Below are positions 18,221-26,808 of a DNA stretch of 64,000 nt, piece after piece. The notes under the pieces were generated by a model, which worked only from the letters and a program-made list of their open reading frames with translations, was not told the origin of the DNA and made no database searches. Position 1 is the first letter of the stretch, and every line of letters starts with the position of its first letter. The DNA comes from an uncultured Pseudomonadales bacterium (lineage in GTDB: Bacteria; Pseudomonadota; Gammaproteobacteria; Pseudomonadales; Azotimanducaceae): contig CALIKQ010000032.1 of NCBI GenBank assembly GCA_938017975.1, positions 31,378-95,377 on the forward strand, read 5' to 3'. The position numbers were made by a program, and so were the translations under genes.

Positions 18221-18427
18221 TTATCGACGCTCAAGGTCGGAAATCACCATGTCATCCGTCATATTCGCCATCTTAACTGCTGCTTCGATCGCTTGCTGCA
18301 TCAGAGCACCATGGTCAGTTCGCTCGGTGGTCTTTACGGTGAGGAGGTACGATGCATAAATTCTTGAAGCAGCATGGAAAATTGCTGTTTCGCTGTCCTC
18401 AAGGTGGACATAGATTTTCTTATTCAT
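18221..18427 (-). CDS. Small hypothetical protein
   Basis: A 68 aa cytoplasmic-looking protein beginning MNKKIYVHLEDSE and rich in alpha-helix. It has no recognised domain. The reading frame is open further upstream, but ATG 18427 is the sensible start, with GGAG about 11 bases before it. It is isolated between the structured intergenic region and the membrane protein gene. It looks like a genuine small protein, because its residue use is balanced. Confidence 0.5.
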   Translation of the reverse strand: MNKKIYVHLEDSETAIFHAASRIYASYLLTVKTTERTDHGALMQQAIEAAVKMANMTDDMVISDLERR

Positions 18428-18608
18428 TGATCGGACAACTCCATTAAAACTGAGCAACGATACGCGCACCCACTGAACCACCTCACACCTAGGCGGCGAT
18501 AACCCCTTTTGCCTTCGCAAATGACTTTATTGACAGGCCAAAAGGGCGAGGCCTACTTTAATCCCTTGGGACTCAATCAACAAGCCGCCAGACAAATCGG
18601 CTCAGATT

Positions 18609-19490
18609 CTACTGATCAATGGTCATTTGATCGAGCTGACCCTGGGTAATCTGCTCAGTATCAATCTCGTTAATACTCTCAGGCGCGATGACCATAAAAA
18701 CAAAAAACAAAAACGTCTCAACCAAATGCCAATGGCGTATATTCAGTTGGCCAAAGTGGTGATGACAAAGAGAAGCAAACACCACGATAAAATAAATGGT
18801 GAACGCAAAGACAAGCGTCAAAACATTTTGGGCCGTTAAGATCGCAGTCCATTCAGCAAACTCGAGGCGTTCTAGTCCAACAAAGTACTCATAAACAAGA
18901 AACCCTGTGAGCAGCAAAACTGCGTTTAAGCTAGCGGATTGCGAACGTTCAAAAATCGAGGTTGATGCATCTAAGACGCAAAAAATCGCGGCAAAAGCGC
19001 AGAGCGCAATGGCAAGATTGAGCGGCTCCCAAAACTGATGGAGCTGCGCGCTCTCAAGAGACCCCAAGACAATTCCGAGGGGTAATGACAATGCGATGAA
19101 CAAAACCAAGAGCAACGCCCAAAGACTAGGCCGTGCAAATACATGGGTGAATTCCAGTTTGGCGTTGATTCCGAGCGCCGCAAGGCAGCCCCCGGCAAGC
19201 GCCGCAATTAACCCACCAAGAACGAAAGGATGCTCATAACGCAAACCGACAGAGATAAAAAACGCCGATAGTAATAAACCAAAGGGCAGCGGAACATACC
19301 GACAAAACAAACCAAAGCTCATACCCAAACCGATACGGCAGTAAAGAGCCATGACCAGTGTCGGCAGTGCAAACGCTAAAAATACAACGCCGTTGTGTGC
19401 AGTTACGTAGATGCCACCGTTTTTAATAAAGCCGAGAACGACAACCGCAAAAAAAACCGCCGCTAATGTTTTACGTTTCCAGTGCGTCAT
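18609..19490 (-). CDS. Polytopic membrane protein of unknown function
   Basis: A 293 aa protein with about eight or nine hydrophobic helices. A short acidic, glutamine-rich tail (EIDTEQITQGQLDQ) is probably cytoplasmic. I recognise no family motif. A His cluster, CHHHFG, and NIRHWHLVE lie before the last helix and might bind metal or haem. It is transcribed divergently from the caspase-like gene, with 219 bases between the starts. Confidence 0.65.
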   Translation of the reverse strand: MTHWKRKTLAAVFFAVVVLGFIKNGGIYVTAHNGVVFLAFALPTLVMALYCRIGLGMSFGLFCRYVPLPFGLLLSAFFISVGLRYEHPFVLGGLIAALAGGCLAALGINAKLEFTHVFARPSLWALLLVLFIALSLPLGIVLGSLESAQLHQFWEPLNLAIALCAFAAIFCVLDASTSIFERSQSASLNAVLLLTGFLVYEYFVGLERLEFAEWTAILTAQNVLTLVFAFTIYFIVVFASLCHHHFGQLNIRHWHLVETFLFFVFMVIAPESINEIDTEQITQGQLDQMTIDQ

Positions 19491-19709
19491 GATCCCTAAT
19501 CGGATTGTGGTACTTAGATTTTTTCACTTTATGATGTTAGCCACAAGAATCCAAATGGCCCAGAGGCGCTGATGCTGCCACCGTACCCATCGATCCAAAG
19601 CTCCCGAAAACAATCACCCGTTCAAGGTCAAGCAAAGGAATTCGGACCTTCTTCAACAAGGCTCTAGTAACTTGCGGTAATTTTGCGCAGAATTCTCAAA
19701 GGGGGCACC

Positions 19710-22334
19710 GTGACTTCGAAATCTATATCCATCCTGTTTATCATCGTGACGATCATCGGAATCGCCACAACTGCTGTGGCCAATACCCGAGGAATCAGCG
19801 TTCAGGTTAGAGCCTCGGAAGCCATCAACGCCCCCGTCCTTGAAAACGTTGATCTTTACCAACAAAGTTATGCGCTTGTTATCGGTATTGATGAATACAC
19901 CAACGGATGGCCACGGCTCAGCAACGCCGTTAAGGACGCAAGATTAGTCGCCAAAGCGCTCGAAGAAAAAAACTTCAGCGTCGATCTTCATGAAAACCTG
20001 ACGTCCGCAGAACTGGCACAAGTTTTCAAACGGTTTTTTATCCTCAAAGGAGAGCAGCCTGAAGCTCGACTTTTTGTCTGGTACGCGGGGCACGGCGCTA
20101 CCGTGGACGGAGAAGGCTACCTTGTTCCAGCAGATGCCCCAGTCATTCAGGCTGGGTCCGCTTTTAAATTTTCATCGGTGGCGCTGCGGGATTTTGGCAC
20201 TTTCATGCGCCAGTCAGTCTCAAAACACGTCTACGCGGTATTCGATTCTTGTTTCGCAGGCACAGTATTTACCGCCCAGCGCGCAATGCCTCCGGCGGCG
20301 ATAACGCGAGCGACCACGCTACCAGTGCGTCAATTCCTCACTTCTGGGGATGCCGATCAAACCGTCTCCGATGACGGACAGTTTCGGGACCTGTTCATCA
20401 GGGCCATTACGGGTGCTGAAAATTCCGATGCAAATGGCGATGGCTACCTCACAGCCAGCGAAATTGGCATGTATCTCGGCGATCGAATTACCAACCTTAC
20501 TGAGGCAGCGCAGACGCCGCGCTATGGAAAACTCAGAGATCGGGATTTTGACAGAGGCGATTTTGTGTTTGTGCTCCCTGAAACTGCAGGATCACAAAAC
20601 CCGTCCTCCAGCCCAGCAGAGGTTGTTTTTTGGGAATCTCTTCAAGGCGATCCATCACCTGAAGAATTACTCGCATATATCAGCGCCTACCCCAATGGCT
20701 TGTTTACCAATCTCGCAAAAATCAAACTGGGTTTGCTGGAGGGTGATCTTGCGCCGACCGATCGGCTCAGGCCAGAAATTGTCCTTACCCCCGAGCGTCA
20801 ACAATACAGAGTTAAAGCACCCACCGAGGTCAGAGAAGGCCCTAGCAACCAGACTCAGGGTATCGTGCGGTTGAACGCCGGAGAAGTTGTTCTAGGGATT
20901 GGCTCTGCGTCGATGCCGGAACCCTGGTTATCCATCGCAAGAGACGGCGTAATCTTGGGTTACGTTGCCAGACCTCTTCTAACGCCAACAAACCCACAGC
21001 CTGAGGTTACGTTTTTTTCAAGTCCAAAATCAGCACCTCGGGCTTCGTCAAGAGCGCCGGGTTCACCAGACACTTTGGCGCCAAGCTTCAACGATCGTTT
21101 TAGCCAAACCTTAGACGCGCTTCTAGAAAACTCGGATAAGATAGAATCCAAAACGGTCAAGGCGCTGCCCGACGCGCCAACTTTTCGGGATCTACCAAAC
21201 CTCGACGATGCGCGCCCAACCTCGCAGTCCGAGGACCGTTCAAAAGGCAATCAAGTTTCCAGATCTGAGACCAGCAGTCCTCAAAGTGACGACTTGGATG
21301 TGGTTCCATCGCCGACAGTGTCTGCGCCTAAGCCCACTGAAGCCGTCCTGACGGCGAAAAACGAAACCTCGGCGGCAACCCGAGAACCTCCCCCGCAATC
21401 GACGAGCGAACCCCAAAAAATATCCAATATCGGCACCGCTGAGCACTCGCCGCCTGCTCTTGAGCGAGCAGCATCTGAATCAGCCGCCAAGGATCAACAC
21501 ACTGACCCTATTGGGCTGTCTGATTCATCAAACACCGCGCTAAAACCTAAAAAAGAGAAAACCTTGGAAAACTCGCGAGGCGATACTCCCCCCGCGGAAT
21601 CAGCTGGCCAGAACAAACCTGACCAAGCAGGCCAACAGCTTGCATCTGAACTGGCAAGCCAAGAGCAGGAGAATCATCTCGTAGCCGAAGAAGCATCCAG
21701 TGACGCTGTTGCCGACGAATATCTAGAACCCCAAGCAGGGTCAATCAACGAGAATTGGAATCTTTCCACCCTTGATATTAACGATCCGCCGCAACAGTCG
21801 GAAAAGCCTGACCGTAAGATCACTGAATTTCTTAGGCGGTATCTGATATCAGCCGCTAAGGGTAACCAGGATGCACAGCTTTCTTTGGGTTACATGTACG
21901 AAACCGGCCAAAGGGTTGACCAGGACATCATAGAGGCGGAGCGGTGGTACACAAAAGCTGCACAACAAAATAACCATCGAGCGATGCTGAGCCTGGCCAA
22001 TCTTTTGATCAGCAGCGAAGACCCCATTCGGCAAAAAACAGCGATCAAATGGTACGAAAAAGTTGGCGCGCTCGGGAATGCAGACGCTCAGGAGATCTTG
22101 GGCTATCAGTATCAGACCGGCTCAGTCGTAGAAGCCGATCTAACAGCGGCTACGGCTTGGTACTTGAAGGCGGCGGACCAAGATAGACCAGCAGCGCAAA
22201 ACAACCTTGCACGCCTATATCAGCTCGGCCAGGGTGTCGAAAAAGATTTAGATCAAGCCATTTACTGGTACGAGCGAGCGGCAGCGCTTGGGAGCGAGGC
22301 AGCTAAAAACAACCTCGAGAAACTCCTGCCGTGA
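19710..22334 (+). CDS. Secreted caspase-like protein with EF-hand loop, SH3-like region and Sel1 repeats
   Basis: An 874 aa envelope protein. It has a signal peptide (residues 1-25) and a caspase-fold peptidase C14-like domain from YALVIGIDEY (54-63), with His128 in YAGHG and Cys181 in FDSCFAG, the expected catalytic dyad. A canonical EF-hand loop follows at 240-251 (D-x-N-x-D-G-x-L-x-x-x-E), then a bacterial SH3-like region near residues 360-425. A long Pro/Ser/Glu-rich disordered linker covers about 440-690, and Sel1-type repeats occupy about 715-874. Caspase-like proteases usually cut after Arg or Lys, or signal damage. The start is GTG 19710, with GGGGG upstream. The gene faces the Sel1 gene at 22336 with one base between their ends. 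Confidence 0.8.
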   Translation: MTSKSISILFIIVTIIGIATTAVANTRGISVQVRASEAINAPVLENVDLYQQSYALVIGIDEYTNGWPRLSNAVKDARLVAKALEEKNFSVDLHENLTSAELAQVFKRFFILKGEQPEARLFVWYAGHGATVDGEGYLVPADAPVIQAGSAFKFSSVALRDFGTFMRQSVSKHVYAVFDSCFAGTVFTAQRAMPPAAITRATTLPVRQFLTSGDADQTVSDDGQFRDLFIRAITGAENSDANGDGYLTASEIGMYLGDRITNLTEAAQTPRYGKLRDRDFDRGDFVFVLPETAGSQNPSSSPAEVVFWESLQGDPSPEELLAYISAYPNGLFTNLAKIKLGLLEGDLAPTDRLRPEIVLTPERQQYRVKAPTEVREGPSNQTQGIVRLNAGEVVLGIGSASMPEPWLSIARDGVILGYVARPLLTPTNPQPEVTFFSSPKSAPRASSRAPGSPDTLAPSFNDRFSQTLDALLENSDKIESKTVKALPDAPTFRDLPNLDDARPTSQSEDRSKGNQVSRSETSSPQSDDLDVVPSPTVSAPKPTEAVLTAKNETSAATREPPPQSTSEPQKISNIGTAEHSPPALERAASESAAKDQHTDPIGLSDSSNTALKPKKEKTLENSRGDTPPAESAGQNKPDQAGQQLASELASQEQENHLVAEEASSDAVADEYLEPQAGSINENWNLSTLDINDPPQQSEKPDRKITEFLRRYLISAAKGNQDAQLSLGYMYETGQRVDQDIIEAERWYTKAAQQNNHRAMLSLANLLISSEDPIRQKTAIKWYEKVGALGNADAQEILGYQYQTGSVVEADLTAATAWYLKAADQDRPAAQNNLARLYQLGQGVEKDLDQAIYWYERAAALGSEAAKNNLEKLLP

Positions 22335-22335
22335 G

Positions 22336-23670
22336 TCAGCGTTTGAGCCGATCGACTCGCGCTTGAGCCGCCTCGACATCGAGCCCAGCCGCTTTCTCAA
22401 ACAATTCTAAGGCGCGTTTCCGATCCTTCTCGACGCCTCGACCTCGATAGTACAACTCTGCCAGTTCAAACGTCGCCAACGGGTGGGCTTGATCAGATGC
22501 TTTTTGATACCACTGCGCAGCGACCTCGTAGTCTCTGTTCAAACCGCGGCCCGAGCGATAGCGGTCTCCCAACTCTTTTTGCGCAGGAGGGTGCTCCTGT
22601 TCCGCAGCCGCTTTGATCCAGCGAATCGCTTCACTCACGTTTCTTCGATTATCACCCAACCCATCCTCTAAATACCGGGCCAACAATAACTGGGCTTCGA
22701 AGTGATTTTCTTCGGCTGCTTTGATCAACCACCGCTGGGCTGATTCATAATCTGGCTTCCCCTTCTCGGTTAATCCACCCGACTCATGGACAAGGGCAAG
22801 TGCCAAGAACGCGGCACCATATCCAGCCTCAAGGGCAACCGATAGTTCGGCAACTGCATCGGAGTGGCGTCCAGAGGCGAATAAAGCTCTGGCATATTGA
22901 ATCTGAAAGCGAATAACCCGGGGAAAGTCTCGAATGGCGTTGTTACAAACAGGCACCGCCTTAAGGTAATCAATTTGACTGATTCCAATACTCTGAGCGC
23001 TCGGAGACTCTGCTATGCCAGCAAGTTCATCGCATTCATGCGCGTCGGGCACAGAGGCTCTGAGAGCGCTGCGTGTTGCCTGGTTCACCCGCGAGGTAAC
23101 CTCAAGTCCGTCTCGAACTTGAAAGACTGCAATCGCTTCACGGGTTGCTATATCAAGCTCCCCAGACTGTGGCGTCTTTGGAAAGCCTACTTGGAACAGC
23201 AGCGACTGCACTTCGCGTACTTTCAAAGTTTCAGCCCGATCGATGGCCGCAGCGCGCTCACGTTGCGCCTGTTGCTGTTGGAATTCTAATGCTTCGGCTT
23301 CGGCTTCGGCTTTACTTCTCAGCGTTAACAGCAAATCGGTTGCTTCTTGATAGTACCTCCCCTCACGGCCGGCCTCACTCAGATAACGCAATAAGCTGTT
23401 TTGAGCTCTGAGCGCATTCCCTGTTTCATTCAGCGATCTGGCCTCTAGGAAGTACAAAGCGGAGGGAATCTCAATGCCCAGAGCACGAATCTGAGGGATC
23501 AGTTCAATGATCCCTACATGATCGTTAACCTCTATGAGGCGGGTCAACTCCGCCAGCAAAAGATCAGACTGAACTTCAACCGGTAGTTCATTTGCAGGGG
23601 TGCTTTGTTGCGCCAACGCCCCAGTCATGACCAAAACCTGCAACAAGATGGTTAATAAAACTCGCACCAA
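22336..23670 (-). CDS. Peptidoglycan-binding-domain and Sel1-repeat protein
   Basis: A 444 aa exported protein. It has a signal peptide (about residues 1-20), a helical N-terminal region, and a coiled coil around residues 115-147. A PG_binding_1-like domain follows (VQSLLFQVGFPKTPQSGELD onward), then four or five Sel1 repeats (EAQLLLARYLEDG, PAQKELGDRYRSG, ATFELAELYYRGRG). It likely anchors to the cell wall and scaffolds other proteins. The start appears to be TTG 23670, with GGGGGA at proper spacing. Its Sel1 repeats match the style of the caspase-like protein encoded convergently, suggesting a shared envelope pathway. Confidence 0.8.
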   Translation of the reverse strand: MVRVLLTILLQVLVMTGALAQQSTPANELPVEVQSDLLLAELTRLIEVNDHVGIIELIPQIRALGIEIPSALYFLEARSLNETGNALRAQNSLLRYLSEAGREGRYYQEATDLLLTLRSKAEAEAEALEFQQQQAQRERAAAIDRAETLKVREVQSLLFQVGFPKTPQSGELDIATREAIAVFQVRDGLEVTSRVNQATRSALRASVPDAHECDELAGIAESPSAQSIGISQIDYLKAVPVCNNAIRDFPRVIRFQIQYARALFASGRHSDAVAELSVALEAGYGAAFLALALVHESGGLTEKGKPDYESAQRWLIKAAEENHFEAQLLLARYLEDGLGDNRRNVSEAIRWIKAAAEQEHPPAQKELGDRYRSGRGLNRDYEVAAQWYQKASDQAHPLATFELAELYYRGRGVEKDRKRALELFEKAAGLDVEAAQARVDRLKR

Positions 23671-23765
23671 CAGAATATCCCCCTATCTTTTTCCCGAACC
23701 CATCTTAACAGACTGCCTTAACAGATTGACGTCGGAATGCACCTATCGGAACGTTTAACGCAGGC

Positions 23766-24839
23766 TTACTGCTGCACACATTGATCTTGTCGCGATATCA
23801 ACTCCTGAGCCAACGCTTCGAGCTTGGCAGCATGCTCACCCGCAGCCGAAAGCGCCCATTGATTACTCAGGTGCGTTCCCTGATCAACCCATGGTTCCTT
23901 GAGCGATATCGATAGCATCACGGGGCCGTTGGGGAGCGTAACGACCGCAATCTCATCCACCGGACGCGTAGTCAAGTTGAGCGCAACGCGGCTATACCTA
24001 CGAACATCACCACTTTGCACCGGGCATTGCGGCTCAAAACGCGTGACTGCCTCCAATTCGATCAAACACGGCCCTGAGGATCCAGCGCTATAATCAACAC
24101 GGAGGTTTTGCTCGCAGTTTGAGGGTGCGGGTTTGAACTGCCTGAGCGCTGGCCCAATCATGCTGCGCGTGCCCAAATCGCCACTCGCCTCAACCCGTTG
24201 AGTCGCCTCTTGCTCGCCAGCGGTATCCCGGCCTTTACCCAAAACAGAGTCGATCGATTCTTCGAGCATGGCCTCGATATCAATTCCGCCCGCGCTCGAC
24301 GCTGGTTTCGAGCTCTTAGCAATCACCGGCGGGGCATCCTTTTGAACAACGACACGCTCTATATTAAATCCTGAGATTCTACCTGCTTGGGACAGTAGCG
24401 CCTTCGCTTGCGTTTCGGAGAAGCAACGCCGGGAGGGCGAAACCATCCAGCACACCACCTGATCCCACCTCGGAGAAACCGCACTGGTTGCAATTTGACC
24501 ATCTCCAGCACCCACGTCGAGCGTCAAGGGTATAATATATCGCTCACCTCCTTGCTCCTCAAAATTTAGTCTTGCCTCGATTTGAGAGCCCAAACAGCTC
24601 ACGTTCTGGGGGTCTGATGCCAACCAAGCGAAATCAACACTGATCAAAAGCTCATCAAAAGCTTCTGCTAAATCGACGTCAAGGGTCGCTTGCTTGAAAC
24701 CACAGCTTTGGATTACGGAGGGTCCCAGCGTAAGCTCAGCCTGAAGATTGACCGCGAGCACTTGACCTGGGCTCCAAGAAAGAAACGCTGAAGCCAACCA
24801 TGGCCAGACCGAACTCACTTTGTCGGCAATTTTCTTCAT
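23766..24839 (-). CDS. Secreted hypothetical protein
   Basis: A 357 aa protein with an N-terminal signal-like segment (about residues 8-29). It is beta-rich, with eight or more cysteines (for example in IQSCGFK, QVVCWM, RRCFSE, SNCEQN, CPVQSG) that suggest disulfides in the periplasm. A Ser/Ala/Glu-rich linker lies in the middle (about residues 175-215). I recognise no family. It is upstream of the peptidoglycan-binding/Sel1 gene on the same strand with a 95-base gap, so it may belong to the same envelope locus. Confidence 0.6.
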   Translation of the reverse strand: MKKIADKVSSVWPWLASAFLSWSPGQVLAVNLQAELTLGPSVIQSCGFKQATLDVDLAEAFDELLISVDFAWLASDPQNVSCLGSQIEARLNFEEQGGERYIIPLTLDVGAGDGQIATSAVSPRWDQVVCWMVSPSRRCFSETQAKALLSQAGRISGFNIERVVVQKDAPPVIAKSSKPASSAGGIDIEAMLEESIDSVLGKGRDTAGEQEATQRVEASGDLGTRSMIGPALRQFKPAPSNCEQNLRVDYSAGSSGPCLIELEAVTRFEPQCPVQSGDVRRYSRVALNLTTRPVDEIAVVTLPNGPVMLSISLKEPWVDQGTHLSNQWALSAAGEHAAKLEALAQELISRQDQCVQQ

Positions 24840-25035
24840 CTCGCAATCTCGCTTTTAAGACCGATAGACATGCCGGCTTAGGCCGACCCTCTCACGGCCA
24901 ACGTCTGATCGGGCGCATCGCGGGTTATCATCGCAACGCCCCTCACATCAACTGAGTGGGGCTCCCAAATCTAGCGCTCAAGACCGCTTAAGCTACCCGG
25001 GTTGCGTCAGATCCCGCCTTCCTTTGCTAGCCGCA

Positions 25036-25920
25036 TTAAGGTCCGCTGGTCTTTGGCCTGGCAGCGCTCATATCCAACAGCGCCTCGCTATGATCCATTA
25101 AGTCTTCGAAAGCTGCATCCACACCTAAATCGACCGAATCGTTAACAAACACTTGGGCTCGATAAAAACGTCCACCGCCTGCGTTAATCACAACTCCATT
25201 GGGCGCTTGCTCGCTGGTCATAAACAAAACAGCCGGGCTGACCAACTTGGGGGCCGATGTTTCTGGCGGATTTTCAGGGTCAATTTCTCGCCCTGGAATC
25301 GTCGCAATCATTCGGGTCGCTGCCGCAGGCGCGAGCGTGTTGACCCGCACATTATTCTTAGCGCCTTCCAGCGCCAGAACATTCATTAAGCCGAGCATGC
25401 CCATCTTTGCGGCACCATAGTTGGCTTGACCAAAATTGCCATAAATCCCCGAGCTAGAACTTGTCAGAACGACTCGCCCATATCCCTGAGCATTCATATG
25501 GGGCCAAGCAGCGCGAGTCACGTAAGCAGTGCCTGAGAGGTGCACCTGCAAAACCAGATCCCAATCAGCGAGCGTCATTTTTTTAAATGAGCGATCTCTC
25601 AGAATCCCCGCGTTGTTGACAAGGATATCAATCCGTCCAAAGGCATCGATTGCAGTTTGTATGATGCTCTCTGCGCCTTCAGGATCAGAAACTGAAGCCT
25701 TATTCGCCACCGCTTCGCACCCCATTTCGGCGAGCTCAGCCACGACCGCATCGGCAGCGTCGCCAGCACCACCGCCGTCGACATTGCCGCCTAAATCATT
25801 AATCACCACTTTTGCACCGCGCTTTGCGTACTCAATGGCATGGGCTCGACCCAGGCCATTGCCCGCACCAGTAATCACGACGACTTTATTTTCAAATTCG
25901 CTGTTCTCAATCATTGGCAT
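25036..25920 (-). CDS. SDR family dehydrogenase (peroxisomal MFE-2-type 3-hydroxyacyl-CoA dehydrogenase-like)
   Basis: A 294 aa short-chain dehydrogenase. The cofactor motif is TGAGNGLGRAHA, followed by INDLGG typical of the (3R)-hydroxyacyl-CoA dehydrogenase domain of MFE-2. It also has NNAGILRD, the catalytic Ser in LTSSSS, and YGAAK. The likely reaction is NAD-dependent oxidation of (3R)-hydroxyacyl-CoA. AGGAGAGCAGTA precedes the ATG. It is divergent from a MaoC hydratase gene 117 bases away. The two activities are consecutive in the R-specific beta-oxidation route. Confidence 0.88.
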   Translation of the reverse strand: MPMIENSEFENKVVVITGAGNGLGRAHAIEYAKRGAKVVINDLGGNVDGGGAGDAADAVVAELAEMGCEAVANKASVSDPEGAESIIQTAIDAFGRIDILVNNAGILRDRSFKKMTLADWDLVLQVHLSGTAYVTRAAWPHMNAQGYGRVVLTSSSSGIYGNFGQANYGAAKMGMLGLMNVLALEGAKNNVRVNTLAPAAATRMIATIPGREIDPENPPETSAPKLVSPAVLFMTSEQAPNGVVINAGGGRFYRAQVFVNDSVDLGVDAAFEDLMDHSEALLDMSAARPKTSGP

Positions 25921-26037
25921 TACTGCTCTCCTGAACTAAAACTCTTTTGCTAAAGATTAACACGAACCAGCACGGGGATTGCGACCTTTACGACTCGCGG
26001 GTTATGTTCTGGAGTATCTCAAGATGGAATCTCAGTC

Positions 26038-26523
26038 ATGAAAGAGAACATCCCTTTCAAACTCTCTACAGCGGAACAATGGATAGGGCAGCCCTTGGGC
26101 GCTAGCGAATGGGTCTTTATTGATCAAACTCAAGTCAATATTTTTGGGGAAATCAGTCGTTGGAGAACCCCAGGCCATTGTGATCCCGAATATGCCAAAA
26201 CAACTGCCTATGGCGGGACCCTGATCCACGGTTTTCACGTGATCAGTCTGCTTTCGCACTTTTTCCAAGCCTCCGGCTGCTGGCCCGAGGATGGTCAAAA
26301 TCCTTTGAATTATGGTCTGGATAAAGTGCGAATTTTGAAACCAATCATCATTGGGGACGGCATCAGACTGCGCTCGAACATGCGTCTTCTGAAAGCGGTC
26401 CCAAAGGCTCGGGGCGAGCACTTACTAAAAGTCGCTCACGATATAGAAGTTGAAGGCATCGAGGGTATCGCGGTGTATGCCGAGTATTTGACCTACTGGC
26501 ATCCAAAAGAAACAGCACATTAG
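26038..26523 (+). CDS. MaoC-like enoyl-CoA hydratase
   Basis: A 161 aa hot-dog-fold hydratase with the MaoC/R-hydratase catalytic stretch around residues 42-68. There Asp50 lies in HCDPEYAK and His63 in GGTLIHGFHVISL. It would add water to trans-2-enoyl-CoA to give (3R)-hydroxyacyl-CoA, which the neighbouring SDR could oxidise. The length is typical of single hot-dog hydratases. The start context is unremarkable. Confidence 0.88.
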   Translation: MKENIPFKLSTAEQWIGQPLGASEWVFIDQTQVNIFGEISRWRTPGHCDPEYAKTTAYGGTLIHGFHVISLLSHFFQASGCWPEDGQNPLNYGLDKVRILKPIIIGDGIRLRSNMRLLKAVPKARGEHLLKVAHDIEVEGIEGIAVYAEYLTYWHPKETAH

Positions 26524-26808
26524 GCCAGCGATGATAGATGCCCATTAAAGGATCCACTGACCCTCAACAACCTGCGCTTGATTCCCCGAAGCGGTCTGGC
26601 TGGTTGAACGCTGAGATGCCTTAATCGATTCTTTTTTTGCAGTCTAAAGACAGGCCACCGGAAAAATGAGCCCTTCCTAAAACAGCCTGATCAAAGTTTT
26701 TAGGCAACATCCCATCCTTTTTAAACTCAGAACCACTTGCACTGAGGTCTAGGTTCCGCGTATTTTTGTCTGCCTCGGCGAGCCAACAACTTTGATCCGG
26801 AGTTTTTC

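Noticed and set aside
18158..18236. TPP or cobalamin riboswitch
   Set aside because: CTGAGA at 18171-18176 and CACTGTAA at 18190-18197 recall parts of these riboswitches, but the other conserved elements are missing and no thiamin or cobalamin gene is downstream.
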